The notes under the pieces: generated by a model
Database searches by the model: none
Told to the model about the DNA's origin: nothing
The model's input: only the letters and a program-made list of their open reading frames with translations
Program-made: the position numbers and the translations under genes
In this document: positions 15,260 through 24,299 of the stretch, piece by piece
How positions within the stretch are numbered: the stretch's first letter is position 1
Layout of the letters: each line of letters starts with the position of its first letter
Source of the DNA: Sphingomonas sp. BK580
GTDB taxonomy: Bacteria > Pseudomonadota > Alphaproteobacteria > Sphingomonadales > Sphingomonadaceae
Direction of reading: 5' to 3'
Length of the DNA: 64,000 bases
NCBI RefSeq assembly: GCF_014194975.1
Contig: NZ_JACIAY010000003.1
Location: 310,001-374,000, forward strand

Positions 15260-17647
15260 TTATCGTCTGTACGCCGGGCCCTGGATCACAGGGTCCTCGG
15301 GCTCCGCGTCGGCGTCGATCGAGGCCGCATAGGCGGCGGCCAGCTTGGACGGCTTCACGCCGGCCCGGTTGAGCATCTCGGCGAACTCGGCGTCCGTCTG
15401 GGCGCGTCGCATGATGGCCTGCATGGCCTCGCCGACGTTGGTGGCGCCCTGGGCGGTCATAAGCTCGGCGATGCGCTCCTGGACGTCCCGCTTGAAGGCG
15501 AAGGCGCCGCGCGGGTTGCCCTGGAACAGGAGCGAGCTGATGGCGCCAGCGAGGTTGCCGGTCGCCGCCTTCGCGGCAACGGACAGGCCGTGGCCGGAGA
15601 GCGCCTCGTCGAGCGCCTCGCGGGGAGCCGTCTTCGAGTTGCCGAAGACCTCCTGGGCCGTTTTGAAGGCCTGGTCCTCGCCTTCGAGCCGATCGTCGAG
15701 GCGGCCGAGGGCGCCGGGGCGCTGTGCCATGGCCTCGATGGCCTGCTGCTTGGCGACGTCGCCACCCGCGGCCTGCCGGCCAGCGCCGGAGAGCCCGATG
15801 GCCTGCCGGATGCGCTGAGCGACGTTCGCGGTGGGCTTGAGGCCCGCCTGGGTGGCGTCGTCGGCGAGTGCCGTCCGTGCCCCGGTCGCCCAGGCCTCAC
15901 GGGCGTTCGGTGCCCGCATGTCGCCCATCTGGGCCGTGATTTCCGGCCCGGTGAGCTTCGCCACGTCCTGGCCGTTCTCCAGAGCGCCGCGGACGTCCAT
16001 AGCGTCGGCATACTGCCGGGTGACCCGAGCGTAGGGGTCATTCTGGTCGGCGAGGGCCCGGCGCAGGTCGCCAGCTCGGGCGTTGATGTGAACCGAGTTG
16101 GTGGTGTTCCGCGGGCGGAAGCCGCTCGTGTCCATCGCCGCCTGACCGTTGTCCCGCATGGCGCGGATGACCTGGTCGAAGCCCTCGGTCGAGAGCGTGC
16201 GGACCTGCTCGGCCGGGAGGTCGAACTCGGGCTCCTCGCCGGGGATGCGACGGTCACGGAAGCCCATGGCGCGGGGGTCGCGGCCGGCGTTGCGGATGTT
16301 GCGGATGGCGGTCGGCACGGCATCCCGGAAGGCCGGGGTGCGGGCGATCGCCTCGATCTCCGGCGTGATCCTCATGGGGAGCGCATAGGCCTCCTCGTAG
16401 AGCGGAGCGGCCTCCTCCGACGCGCGGCGATTGATGTCGTCGACAGCGCGGATCGGGTCGACCGCCGGGCCCAGCTCGTCCGTGATGTGACCGCGGACGC
16501 GGGCGCCCTGCCCTGCCTGGCGACCGAGCAGCATCTGCCGGGCGCGTGAGGTGGACGGGCCGTTGCCCTGGAGGGCCCACGAGGTGATCCGGCGGCCGGG
16601 CTCCGAGACGTCCGCGGGGACGGCAGGGACGCCCATGGCGGCGCGGCGGTTGACCTCGGCGGCGATGTTGGCCGGAGACGAGGGTACGGTGCCCGCGCCC
16701 ATGCCGGTCGCGATCGTGCCCTGCCCCAGCTCGTTCGCCAGGATGCGCTCACCCTGCGCTCGTGCGGCGTCGCCCGGCTGCGCCTGCGGCTGACCGCGGA
16801 AGCGACGGGGGACGTTCTCCAGGAAGCGAGCGGTCGCGTCGACGCCGGGGATCGTCCGCCGGGCTGCGCCGGCTGCGTTGGCCGCGCCGCGGAAGGCTGC
16901 GGTGCCTCCGGCGCCCAGGACGGACCCGACGCCAGCGCCAAGCGCCATATTCTCCAGGTTGCCCCCTCCGGTCTCGTTGAGGATGCCGGAGAGAGCCCCG
17001 TAGCCGCCCGAGGTGAGCGCTGCGTTCGCCATGCCGGGAAGCAGGCCAGCGCCGCGGACGACGCGGGCCTCGGGGAGCGCGAGACCGCCGACGAGACCGG
17101 CCGCGGTTGCGACGGTGCTGGCGTCAGGGTGCTCCACGCCGAAGCGGGCCTGGGCGTAATCCTGCTCGTCCTTGCCCTGCTGGAAGGCCGCGGCGGGGTC
17201 GAACTCCTCCGAGCCCACGAGGGACTTGGCGGCGTTGCTGATGGCCCCGTGGATGCCGCGATTGGTGCGAGCGACGCCAGGGAGGACCCCGTCGACCGCA
17301 GTCCCGACCATGGCACCGATATTCTGAGCCAGCGAGGCCTTGGGTGCCCGCGGGAGGTTCTCGTAGACGACCCGCTTGGAGACCCTGCTGCCCTTGTTGC
17401 GGGCGGCGAGGAAGGCGTCGATGTCGCCGTCCCGGAGCGTGATGCCGTGCTGGGACGCGAAGCCCTTGAGGTCCGCCTTGGTGGTGCTTGGGTTGGCCGC
17501 GAGCGAGGCGTATGCCTCCTCGTCAGCCGGGGCCAGCCGCGAGGCCTTCTGGACCTGGGCGAGCACGTCCTGCTCGGTCGCGCCATCGGGGGCCTCGACC
17601 TCGAAGGTCTCGCCGTTGGGTCCGCGGACCTCGTACGTCTGAGCCAT
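15260..17647 (-). CDS. Internal/ejection protein
   Basis: 795 residues. A short N-terminal ubiquitin-like segment (TYEVRGPNGETFEVEAPDGATEQD, two beta strands) is followed by a long Gly/Ala-rich amphipathic or membrane-active region (about 150-260: VATAAGLVGGLALP, GAGVGSVLGAGGTAAF). The rest is helical with conserved NTTNSVHINARAGDLRRAL. Glycine-rich hydrophobic stretches in a large virion protein next to other ejection genes fit a role in forming the DNA channel through the cell envelope, as T7 gp15/gp16 do, but no sequence relation to those is claimed. Confidence 0.65.
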   Translation of the reverse strand: MAQTYEVRGPNGETFEVEAPDGATEQDVLAQVQKASRLAPADEEAYASLAANPSTTKADLKGFASQHGITLRDGDIDAFLAARNKGSRVSKRVVYENLPRAPKASLAQNIGAMVGTAVDGVLPGVARTNRGIHGAISNAAKSLVGSEEFDPAAAFQQGKDEQDYAQARFGVEHPDASTVATAAGLVGGLALPEARVVRGAGLLPGMANAALTSGGYGALSGILNETGGGNLENMALGAGVGSVLGAGGTAAFRGAANAAGAARRTIPGVDATARFLENVPRRFRGQPQAQPGDAARAQGERILANELGQGTIATGMGAGTVPSSPANIAAEVNRRAAMGVPAVPADVSEPGRRITSWALQGNGPSTSRARQMLLGRQAGQGARVRGHITDELGPAVDPIRAVDDINRRASEEAAPLYEEAYALPMRITPEIEAIARTPAFRDAVPTAIRNIRNAGRDPRAMGFRDRRIPGEEPEFDLPAEQVRTLSTEGFDQVIRAMRDNGQAAMDTSGFRPRNTTNSVHINARAGDLRRALADQNDPYARVTRQYADAMDVRGALENGQDVAKLTGPEITAQMGDMRAPNAREAWATGARTALADDATQAGLKPTANVAQRIRQAIGLSGAGRQAAGGDVAKQQAIEAMAQRPGALGRLDDRLEGEDQAFKTAQEVFGNSKTAPREALDEALSGHGLSVAAKAATGNLAGAISSLLFQGNPRGAFAFKRDVQERIAELMTAQGATNVGEAMQAIMRRAQTDAEFAEMLNRAGVKPSKLAAAYAASIDADAEPEDPVIQGPAYRR

Positions 17648-18252
17648 TAGTTCTTCCTGGTGATCTTCCAGCCGGCGCTGCTCGCCGGTTTCGGCGTGGA
17701 GGGCGGGGCTACGGGGAGGCCGAGCTGTCGGCTGTATAGGGTGCGGCTGGTGTCGACGAGGCGCTGGAGACCGTTGAGGGCCTCCTCGTTGTACTTGTCG
17801 CGCTTCCAGCGGTTCGGGAGTGTCGCGGTCGCCAGCTTGGTCTCGAAGTCAGACATCGAGCCTTCGCCGGGGGTCCGGGTAGCAGGACGGGCGACCGACG
17901 TGAGCTGAGCCACCGCGGAGTCGTACTGCTGGTTATCTTCGCTGAAGGGATTGAACTCCCCCAGCGCCCTCAATCCGGTGGCGCCCAGCGTCTTCCGCTG
18001 AAGCTCCCTCACGCGGGCGATTTGGGGCTGGAGAAGCTCGATCGTCTTGATCGCCTTGCGGGCGTCGTCTCGGCCTTTGCTGGTCTCCAGAGCCCCGCCG
18101 GAGTCAGCGCTGGCGGCCACCGTGGCGGCGCTCGGCTTCGCCAAGCCCTGCCGGCGGTAGTTCTCCAGCTCGGCGATGTGCTCGGGCTTCAGCTTGCCCT
18201 GGGCCTCCCCCATGGTGAGGAGGCTGATGCGCTCCTTGAGCGGGTCTGCCAT
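17647..18252 (-). CDS. Internal-virion-region protein
   Basis: 201 residues, helical, beginning MADPLKERISLLTMGEAQ and containing IKTIELLQPQIARVRELQRKTLG. The stop overlaps the start of the next gene by one base. The region around ATRTPGEGSMSDFETKL is typical of coiled-coil phage structural proteins. No enzyme motif. Probably part of the ejection complex from its place among these genes. Confidence 0.6.
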   Translation of the reverse strand: MADPLKERISLLTMGEAQGKLKPEHIAELENYRRQGLAKPSAATVAASADSGGALETSKGRDDARKAIKTIELLQPQIARVRELQRKTLGATGLRALGEFNPFSEDNQQYDSAVAQLTSVARPATRTPGEGSMSDFETKLATATLPNRWKRDKYNEEALNGLQRLVDTSRTLYSRQLGLPVAPPSTPKPASSAGWKITRKN

Positions 18253-18261
18253 GTGGTGGTC

Positions 18262-19056
18262 CTATTTGAGGAGGTAGGAGAGGTCGGCGTTGCCGCTGGA
18301 GGCCTTGGCCTTGCCGCGGCCCGCCGGCTTTGCCTTGGGAAGGGCTCGGGCCTTGGCGATCCCGATGCGGGCCTCGCCCTGCGCCGTCGCGGCGTTCGAG
18401 CGCGCCCGATAGATGCCGGTGCGCTCCTTGCGGTCTTCCTGGACATCGGCACGGTAGGCGGCGGTCGCCTGGGCGTTCGCCCCGGCCTGCTCGCGCGTCT
18501 GCGCCTGCGCCACCGTCATCCCCATCTTGCCCGTGAGGGCGACGTAGCGGGGGTCGTACTGCTCGGGCATGGAGTCCGGGTCGATCCCGTACTGCTCGGG
18601 GTTCGCCCGCATCGCGGCATACGCCGCCGGGCGGTCGGCCTCGGGGAGCTGCCCCAGAGCGTACATGGCGCGGCCGTTGATGTCGGCGGTGTCCTTGACC
18701 TTGACCCGCTTGCGGGCCAGGTAGTCCTGGAAGACCGGGACCTGCCGGACGGATCGCTCGCCCGTGGCCGGGTCCGTGATGATCTCGAAGGCATCGTCCG
18801 GGCCGCCAAACTCCCGCTGCTTGCGCGCGCGGGCGTCGAGCTGGTCGCCCAGGCCCATCACGTTCGCCCCGGCTTGGGCTACGCCCTCGCCGAAGCTGCG
18901 GCCGGACAGGAGGCCCGTGCCGATCGCCAGGAGGGTCTTGTGGCGGTTGCCGGGTTCCCAAAGGCCCGCTCGGGCTGGCGGGGCCGGCGGGAGGTCAGGC
19001 TGGCGGGTCGGCGCGAAGGGTGCCGCTGCCGCCGCGGGGATGAGTAGCGGGTTCAT
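18262..19056 (-). CDS. Internal-virion-region protein
   Basis: 264 residues. The proline-rich N-terminus (about 1-35) may be unstructured. A glycine-rich segment HKTLLAIGTGLLSGRSFGEG (about 39-58) is a potential amphipathic helix. The C-terminal 90 residues are Ala/Gln/Arg-rich coiled coil ending with a basic tail. Placed between two other ejection-type genes. No family recognised. Confidence 0.6.
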   Translation of the reverse strand: MNPLLIPAAAAAPFAPTRQPDLPPAPPARAGLWEPGNRHKTLLAIGTGLLSGRSFGEGVAQAGANVMGLGDQLDARARKQREFGGPDDAFEIITDPATGERSVRQVPVFQDYLARKRVKVKDTADINGRAMYALGQLPEADRPAAYAAMRANPEQYGIDPDSMPEQYDPRYVALTGKMGMTVAQAQTREQAGANAQATAAYRADVQEDRKERTGIYRARSNAATAQGEARIGIAKARALPKAKPAGRGKAKASSGNADLSYLLK

Positions 19057-19071
19057 GGATCGTCCGTGGGG

Positions 19072-20067
19072 TTACTTGAAGGGCTTCCAACCGAGGCCGC
19101 CGGCAATGCCGAGCCCGGTGGATGCGAGCCCCGCGAGACCGCCCAGGAAGCCCTGGGACTGCTTGGTCTCCTGCGTGCCCGTGGAGGTGCCCGACGAGCC
19201 CCAGGCGTTGTTGCCGATGATGCCGTAGTAGCGCGAGAGGAGGTCGGCCGCCCGAGTGTCCTCGCCGCGCCACTTGTCGAAGTCGGCGTCGAGCTGGCCC
19301 TGCTGGTCGGCCTGGAGCGACTGATCGGCCCCGGCGATGGCCCCGAAGGCGCCGTAGCCCGCCGCGGTGCCCGCGCCGAGGGCGCTGATGCCGGTCCCGG
19401 CGATGCCCTGGTAGGCGGACGCGGCCGAGCCCATCGCGTTGAGCTTGTTGGAGCGCTCCTGCGAGGCCAGCGAGAGCCCGCGGTTGTACGCATCGGACCG
19501 GATCGTCGCCGAGATGTCGCCAACGCGGTCCTCGGCGCCGCGGCGAGCGATGCCCTCGGCGATGCCGGCCCGTGAGCTGTTGATGTTGCCCGTGCCCGAA
19601 GCGTTGCGGTTCAACGTCGGGAGCGTGTCCTCGTTGAGCGTGCGGGCCACGTCGCGCGTGCTGGCGTCGATGACGCCCTGGATGCTGGGATCGGCCGCGT
19701 AGGCGCGGGCGGACGCGGTGATGGAGGCCGTGGGGTCCTCGCTGGCCGCCGCGAGGTAGCTGTCGATAGTCGAGCCTGCCTTGCCGGCGTAGCCGGCCAG
19801 GTCCGTGCCGATCGAGCTGAGCGTGTTGGCCGAGTTGAGGCCTGTCGAGCCTGCGTAGGCCTTGAGCTTGTCGAGCGTCGCCTTGGCGCTGTCCGTCATG
19901 CCGGCGTACGTGGCGCCCTGGTAGTAGGGCGTGCCCTGCTTGGACGTGAAGTCCTTCTGCGCGGCATCGAAGGCGCCCTGGAGGTAGGGCTGTTGGAACT
20001 TGGACGGCCCGCTATCGGTCGTCGAGGTGCTGGTCTGCTTGGTGCTGCCGCCGAAGAGGTCGCCCAT
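19072..20067 (-). CDS. Ejection/tail-needle-region protein, glycine- and serine-rich
   Basis: 331 residues. Residues 1-20 (MGDLFGGSTKQTSTSTTDSG) are a Ser/Thr-rich leader common to podovirus injected proteins. The body is helical (AQKDFTSKQGTPYY, ISATIRSDAYNRGLSLASQERSNKLNAMGSA, in parts) and the C-terminus is hydrophobic and glycine-rich (GFLGGLAGLASTGLGIAGGLG), like a membrane-inserting segment. Its start lies 56 bases inside the preceding acetyltransferase-like gene, a large overlap that suggests coupled translation. Confidence 0.65.
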   Translation of the reverse strand: MGDLFGGSTKQTSTSTTDSGPSKFQQPYLQGAFDAAQKDFTSKQGTPYYQGATYAGMTDSAKATLDKLKAYAGSTGLNSANTLSSIGTDLAGYAGKAGSTIDSYLAAASEDPTASITASARAYAADPSIQGVIDASTRDVARTLNEDTLPTLNRNASGTGNINSSRAGIAEGIARRGAEDRVGDISATIRSDAYNRGLSLASQERSNKLNAMGSAASAYQGIAGTGISALGAGTAAGYGAFGAIAGADQSLQADQQGQLDADFDKWRGEDTRAADLLSRYYGIIGNNAWGSSGTSTGTQETKQSQGFLGGLAGLASTGLGIAGGLGWKPFK

Positions 20068-20398
20068 GGTGGTCCTGGTGTGAAATGTGGATTTCCATGC
20101 GGCGGTGGTGGCGATCGGTGAACGACGCGGCCCACCGAAAGCCGAACATGGCGAGGAACTTGGCGTGCCTGCGGTCGCCGTGCTCGTGCAGGGCGTACAG
20201 CGGCCCGCCGTGGAGCTGTTGAAGGGTCGTCCAGTCGGCGGTCAGCGCCCGCTTGAGGCGGGGCGACCAGCGGCGATGGACGTCGCAATGGATGAAGGTG
20301 TGGGCCGGCGTCGCCTGCTCCAGATACAGTGTGTAGCCGGGGCGGCGGACGACCGGGACCTTGAGCTGGTGGTCTGGCTCCGGGAGAGTGGCTCCCAT
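20012..20398 (-). CDS. GNAT-fold-like phage protein (gp13-type)
   Basis: 128 residues. LYALHEHGDRRHAKFLAMFGFRW (read as ALHEHGDRRHAKFLAMFGF, about 76-94) is the acetyltransferase-like motif of phage internal proteins related in position to T7 gp13: an invariant histidine, a basic pair and FL..FGF. A short N-terminal beta region includes HCDVHRRWS. The last 18 codons overlap the next gene. In T7-like phages this family acts in virion assembly rather than as a proven acetyltransferase. Confidence 0.6.
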   Translation of the reverse strand: MGATLPEPDHQLKVPVVRRPGYTLYLEQATPAHTFIHCDVHRRWSPRLKRALTADWTTLQQLHGGPLYALHEHGDRRHAKFLAMFGFRWAASFTDRHHRRMEIHISHQDHHGRPLRRQHQADQHLDDR

Positions 20399-20420
20399 TC
20401 GGGGTCTCCCGGAGGTTGGA

Positions 20421-20621
20421 TCAGCCGCTGAGCGCGGCGAGCCGCTCGTCGAGGTCCTTGAGGGACTGGACGATCGCGGCGGTGGTGACCGCGGCCCGTT
20501 GCAGCTCCCGCTCCACGAATGGAGGGAAGCTGTCGGGGCCCACGGGGCGCGGATTGCGCCGGTAGGGGATCAGCGAGGCCACTCGGGCCCGCATGGCCGC
20601 GAGGTCGACGGGGTCGATCAT
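20421..20621 (-). CDS. Small helical virion-region protein
   Basis: 66 residues: MIDPVDLAAMRARVASLIPY then a basic-proline linker and a C-terminal helix (AAIVQSLKDLDERLAALSG). Its ATGA start overlaps the stop of the nozzle gene, so translation is coupled. No family recognised. Confidence 0.7.
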   Translation of the reverse strand: MIDPVDLAAMRARVASLIPYRRNPRPVGPDSFPPFVERELQRAAVTTAAIVQSLKDLDERLAALSG

Positions 20622-22240
20622 CGGCGGCCTCGGGTGACGAGCTGGATGTCGAAGCCCGAGAGCTTGAAGTCGCCCGTCCCGCCCACGCCGAAGCGGTAGG
20701 CGAGGTACTTGCCGGCCTCGTTGATGTCGATTTTGGCCTCGGTCGCGGGATCGTAGGTCAGCCGCTCGCTCCAGACGGGCTCGGCGTTGACGAGGTCGTT
20801 GCCGCCGAACTGCCAGTAGGCGTCCTGAGGGAACTCGACGGACGCCTGGGGCCAAATGGCCTGCATGTGGACGTACTGGGTCAGGTTCTTCCCGGCGATG
20901 TCCAGGTCGATGCCGGTTCGCTCTACGAACGCGGGCTTGAGAGCCTCGGGCTCGGCGAGGTTCGTCAGGAGACCGCCGCTCACCAGGTCGAAGCCGTAGA
21001 GCCGCGGGGCACTAAGGCCCTGCGAGGGGTCGGACGGCGAGACGTACATCCCGTGCTGGCTCTCATCGCCCTCGGTGGAGCTGAAAAGGCCGGCGGCGTC
21101 GTCCCAGGTCACGTCGGGATCGTCGTCCCAGTTCGCGCCCGAGATGAGCGAGGAGCGGCAGTAGCCGGTGACGTTGGGCAGGTCGTAGAACGTCCAGGTG
21201 CCGTTGGCGTAGTTGAAGACCGCCGCGCGATTGCAGCCGGTCGTCGGGTTCTGGAAGCTGACGAGCCGGTCGGCCGAGGGGTAGCAGAAGCGAACCTCGC
21301 TGAGCTTGCTGTCGTGCGTGACGAAGCAGAGGTGCGAGCGGCTGGTGTCGAGCGCGTCGAAGACGAACTCGCGGACCTTGCCGTCAGCGATCGACCGCGG
21401 CGCGATCCCGTCGTGGACGTAGATGTCGTTCTTGTCGAAGACGAAGTGCTGCCCGCCCACCTGGACGACGCAGTTGGGGCTGATGACCCCGGACTCGTCG
21501 AAGAGCTTGGTGAACTGGTAGACCTCCATGCCCCCCGTGTAGTCCATGCTCCACACGCTGTTCGTGCAGTAGAGGATAAAGCTGTTGCGGAGCGCTAGGC
21601 CGTCGACCAACGAGTGCTGCATCTCGTTGACGATGTTCTCGCCGGCCGAGTTGGTCGGGTCGTCGGTCGCCCAGGAGCCCGGCGGGCCCCCGAAGGTCGC
21701 GATGTCGGACCACTTCACCATGGTCGGGTAGAAGGCGCCGCCCTTGGTGATCCCTAAGGCGACGAGCTGGTCCTTGTAGGCCCGCAGGACCTTGGCGCGG
21801 TCGCCGGCCCGCCAGCCCGTGAGGGGCGCATAGCGGTCGTCGTTCGGCGTCTTGTAGATGGGGTGGTGCGTCTCGCGGCTGATGTAGGAGACGCCGCCGA
21901 GGAAGCAGCTCGTGATAGGCTTGGCGTCCTGGACGCCGACGAGGCCCTCGGGGGTGAGGTCCTCCAGCGAGCCGCCGTTCAGGCGCTTCACCTTGCCGAA
22001 GTCGTTCGAGACCATGATGATCTCGTCGTAGCCGCCCGAGCTGGGAGGGATCGCGAGGGCGTGGCCTGGCTGGAAGTCGAGGGTGGCGATCGTGCGAGCG
22101 ACGGGGCCCCGAGAGACCCGGCCGTTGCTGAAGCGGACGTTGACGCCCGCCGTGAAGACCGCGGGGTCCTCAATGTCGGCGGGGTGAGCGTCCGCGATGA
22201 TGCCCCCTGCCCCCAGCCGGCGTACCGGGAAGATGGGCAT
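20618..22240 (-). CDS. Tail nozzle / stabilisation-type beta-propeller protein
   Basis: 540 residues, almost all beta-strand with repeated W/Y/F-rich blades (NSVWSMDYTGGMEVYQF, GGQHFVFDKNDIYVHDG, VFNYANGTWTFYDLP). The N-terminal VNVRFSNGRVSRGPV is characteristic of podovirus stabilisation/nozzle proteins of the P22 gp10 type, which close the tail tube and carry fibres. It follows the collar fibre gene by five bases. Confidence 0.75.
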   Translation of the reverse strand: MPIFPVRRLGAGGIIADAHPADIEDPAVFTAGVNVRFSNGRVSRGPVARTIATLDFQPGHALAIPPSSGGYDEIIMVSNDFGKVKRLNGGSLEDLTPEGLVGVQDAKPITSCFLGGVSYISRETHHPIYKTPNDDRYAPLTGWRAGDRAKVLRAYKDQLVALGITKGGAFYPTMVKWSDIATFGGPPGSWATDDPTNSAGENIVNEMQHSLVDGLALRNSFILYCTNSVWSMDYTGGMEVYQFTKLFDESGVISPNCVVQVGGQHFVFDKNDIYVHDGIAPRSIADGKVREFVFDALDTSRSHLCFVTHDSKLSEVRFCYPSADRLVSFQNPTTGCNRAAVFNYANGTWTFYDLPNVTGYCRSSLISGANWDDDPDVTWDDAAGLFSSTEGDESQHGMYVSPSDPSQGLSAPRLYGFDLVSGGLLTNLAEPEALKPAFVERTGIDLDIAGKNLTQYVHMQAIWPQASVEFPQDAYWQFGGNDLVNAEPVWSERLTYDPATEAKIDINEAGKYLAYRFGVGGTGDFKLSGFDIQLVTRGRR

Positions 22241-22245
22241 GTGGA

Positions 22246-22962
22246 TCAGAGCTTGATGATGTAGTGGAGCGCGATCGAGGGCTGACGCACGTCGACCTTG
22301 ACGGAGTGGCTGTGGGCCGCGGCCTGCTCGACCGTGATCCCGTGAGTATGGGCGCCGGCCTGGGCCGTCGAGGCGTCGAGGGTGTGGCTGTGGCCCGGAT
22401 CGTTGATCGTGACCCCGGTGACGAGGTTGGTCGCGGAGCTGCCCCCGTCGACCGAGCGGGTCGAGGTGGTCGCGGTCACGCCGGCCTTGCTGGACCCCAC
22501 GGACCCCGAGACGGTGTGCGTGTGGGCTCCGGCCTCCGCGGCGCTCGCGGTGTGCGTGTGGGCCCCGGCGACCTCGGAGGTGACGGTCCGCTCGTTCTGG
22601 CCGGCGAGGCTCAGGAGGGCGTTGTCGGCAGAGACGCCGATCGCCACTCGGCCGCGGAGGTCCGGCGAGACGAGGGTCCCGCTGCCGTCCGCCTTGGCGT
22701 AGCTGGTGCCGTCACAGATGCCCCAACCCGAAGGGGCCGCGGCGCCCGAGAAGAGCGTGATGGTGCCCACCGGGATGAGCTGGGACTTGAGGGCGTTGAG
22801 GAAGTCGTGGCTGACGTCCACCTGGCCCTTTATGTTCGGGAAGGTCGCCTGGAGGGCCGCCTTGAGCAGACGGATGTGGTCGTCGCCCTGCTTCAGCCGA
22901 TCGGACCCGGCGGGGTAGGACGGATTGAGCTGGTGGACGAACTGGGCAGTTTCGAGGGCCAT
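22246..22962 (-). CDS. Tail collar fibre protein
   Basis: 238 residues. After an N-terminal region (QFVHQLNPSYPAGSDRLKQGDDHIRLLKAAL) comes a phage tail-collar domain (PVGTITLFSGAAAPSGWGICDG, in parts, about 70-90; then LVSPDLRGRVAIG). The C-terminal half is full of His-X-His pairs in GAHTHT and PGHSHTL repeats and ends LHYIIKL. Paired histidines in such fibres bind metal ions along the trimer axis. It starts at ATG 22962 and is the first gene after the late promoter. Confidence 0.85.
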   Translation of the reverse strand: MALETAQFVHQLNPSYPAGSDRLKQGDDHIRLLKAALQATFPNIKGQVDVSHDFLNALKSQLIPVGTITLFSGAAAPSGWGICDGTSYAKADGSGTLVSPDLRGRVAIGVSADNALLSLAGQNERTVTSEVAGAHTHTASAAEAGAHTHTVSGSVGSSKAGVTATTSTRSVDGGSSATNLVTGVTINDPGHSHTLDASTAQAGAHTHGITVEQAAAHSHSVKVDVRQPSIALHYIIKL

Positions 22963-23038
22963 GGGGTTCCTGAGGGCCCGGACGGCCTGCGATGGTGATT
23001 TCGTTGGTGGCTCACATCTAGGCGAGCATCGAGAGACT

Positions 23039-23121
23039 GAAGGGCCCTTGAGGGTCCTTAAGGGTCTTTGATGATATACAATAAGACCATCCCATAAGGG
23101 TCCTTGAGGGGCCTTAAGGGG
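23039..23121. repeat. Short-repeat cluster around an AT-rich core, candidate origin element
   Basis: Four or five copies of a 12-13 base unit of the form AGGRCCCTYAAGG (leftward strand) occur in about 80 bases, with nested CCTTAAGG palindromes. They flank the AT-rich stretch TGATGATATACAATAAGA (23071-23088). It lies in the leader of the late transcript just after the phage promoter. T7 places its primary origin in an AT-rich region next to a phage promoter, so an origin role is possible. Confidence 0.4.
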
Positions 23122-23128
23122 CACGACA

Positions 23129-23144
23129 GTCCGCAGATGCAGAC
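23129..23144. promoter_or_regulatory. Operator-like palindrome at the late promoter
   Basis: GTCCGCAGATGCAGAC matches the prophage consensus GTCYGCAATTGCRGAC at all positions outside the central four bases. It lies about 8-23 bases after the predicted late transcription start, where a bound repressor would block the polymerase. Confidence 0.65.
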
Positions 23145-23145
23145 A

Positions 23146-23169
23146 GTTGTGCATACGGTGGGATTAAAT
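23146..23169 (-). promoter_or_regulatory. Late phage-type promoter
   Basis: Leftward TTAATCCCACCGTATGCAC is repeated base for base at 40992-41014. Aligned with the T3 promoter (ATTAACCCTCACTAAAGGG) it shares TTAA, CC, C and the +1 G, and it begins like SP6 (ATTTA). By that alignment transcription would start at 23152 with GCACAA. It is the only promoter-like site ahead of the leftward virion genes. Confidence 0.6.
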
Positions 23170-23750
23170 CTGGATCAAGTTCCGGGGAGGGCCTGAGTGT
23201 GCCTCGGGGTGGCCGGGGAGTCCCCTGGGGTCCCCTGAGCTGCTAAGGCACGGGGTCGTCTGAAAGGGGCGGGGTGGTGCCTATCAGGGCCGGCGGGGCG
23301 CCGCATGGGACCCGGATGGGACCCGAAAAATAATCGGGTGATGCCGGCGAGGGGCTTTAGGGTCCGGCGAGGGCCTGAAAACTCCAGGGAAACCGCGCTG
23401 TTGAGCAGGCTCGGACCTGCATTTCCGGCGCTGAGCGAAGCCGTCGATTTCGAGCCCGATATGCCTCGATCCCAGCGGGCTCCCGTCCGCCCCCGGCAGG
23501 GGACCCGTGGCAGCTATTCCCCCTCCACGTCGTCCCCCACCTGGGCTGAAAGCCGCGGAAGTCCTGGGGTCGGCACTGGATGCAGATGCTGCTGCGTCCC
23601 CCACTCCCCCTCGTCGGGCCATGACATTGCGGCCGATCGAGCAGGCCTGCCTGCCCCTCGCCGGGGACATTAGGCCCAGTGGAGAGAGCCGGGATGAGGT
23701 TACATTAGCTAACTAGGAACAGAGGGACCGAGCAGGCTCTCGCCGGCACC
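23170..23750. other. Non-coding stretch between late promoter and accessory genes
   Basis: About 580 bases with no convincing gene. Open frames exist on both strands (for example 23305-23673 rightward and 23284-23670 leftward) but overlap each other, are rich in Pro/Arg/Ser and lack ribosome binding sites. Visible sequence features are a direct repeat of GGGACCCG near 23308-23325 and a small CCCGA/TCGGG hairpin with an AT loop right after it. This may be a structured leader or packaging/replication region; nothing is proven. Confidence 0.4.
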
Positions 23751-23924
23751 TCAGGCCCTCACGAGACCCGGTCGGAACTTGGCGGCGGGCTTCACGTCCA
23801 CGGCCGCTGCAATGAGCTGCTGGGCCAGGTCGATAGCCTCGTGGCTCTCCAGGGCCATGCAGCACCGGCTGGGCGTCCCGGCATACACCAGGACCTTGCC
23901 GTCACTCGTCTCTACTTCGGCCAT
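23751..23924 (-). CDS. Small beta-alpha protein of unknown function
   Basis: 57 residues from the ATG at 23924, with AGGAGA upstream. Pattern: short beta strands (SDGKVLVYAGTPSRCCMAL) then an amphipathic helix (EAIDLAQQLIAAAVDV). Two other small prophage proteins (28404-28598 and 26337-26510) have the same strand-strand-helix plan with E/Q-A-x-x-L at the helix start, so a shared fold is possible. Confidence 0.6.
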   Translation of the reverse strand: MAEVETSDGKVLVYAGTPSRCCMALESHEAIDLAQQLIAAAVDVKPAAKFRPGLVRA

Positions 23925-24029
23925 CGTGTGTCTCCTGGTCACTCGAAGGACCTAACGGCCCCCGGCGTCCATCGGGCCCGTACGTCAGCCCTTCACATTC
24001 TGTTCCTCATGTGTTCTCCCGGACACACC

Positions 24030-24272
24030 ATGTCCCCGAAGTCCCGCCGAGTCGTCACAGAGTTATCCCTCGACATCCTGCGAGAGGCCATCGAGCAGCC
24101 TCCGAGGGAGGACGCTGGGCTACGCCTGGCTCTCAGGTGCCTCATGGGCCTGGGCGTCGACAGGGCGCTCCTCAGGGCCTTCTGGGAGGCCTTGAGCGCC
24201 GAGGTGGACATCGGGCGCCGGCATGGCCTGGAGCGCGCCTACGAGGCCGTGCGGGGCGCTGTGCGACCCTAG
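24030..24272 (+). CDS. Small helical protein, rightward, unknown
   Basis: 80 residues: MSPKSRRVVTELSLDILREA, then helices rich in Leu/Ala/Arg (GLRLALRCLMGLGVDRALLRAFWEAL). An in-frame ATG at 24009 is an alternative start; neither has a good ribosome binding site. It lies divergent to the gene at 23751-23924 and converges on 24432-24740. No family recognised. Confidence 0.5.
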   Translation: MSPKSRRVVTELSLDILREAIEQPPREDAGLRLALRCLMGLGVDRALLRAFWEALSAEVDIGRRHGLERAYEAVRGAVRP

Positions 24273-24299
24273 CGCCGCAAGCCTTGGAGTAAGGCGAGA

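Noticed and set aside
23284..23673. Two opposing frames of about 125 residues in the late leader
   Set aside because: They overlap each other almost completely, are Pro/Arg/Ser-rich and have no start signals, so the region is treated as non-coding.
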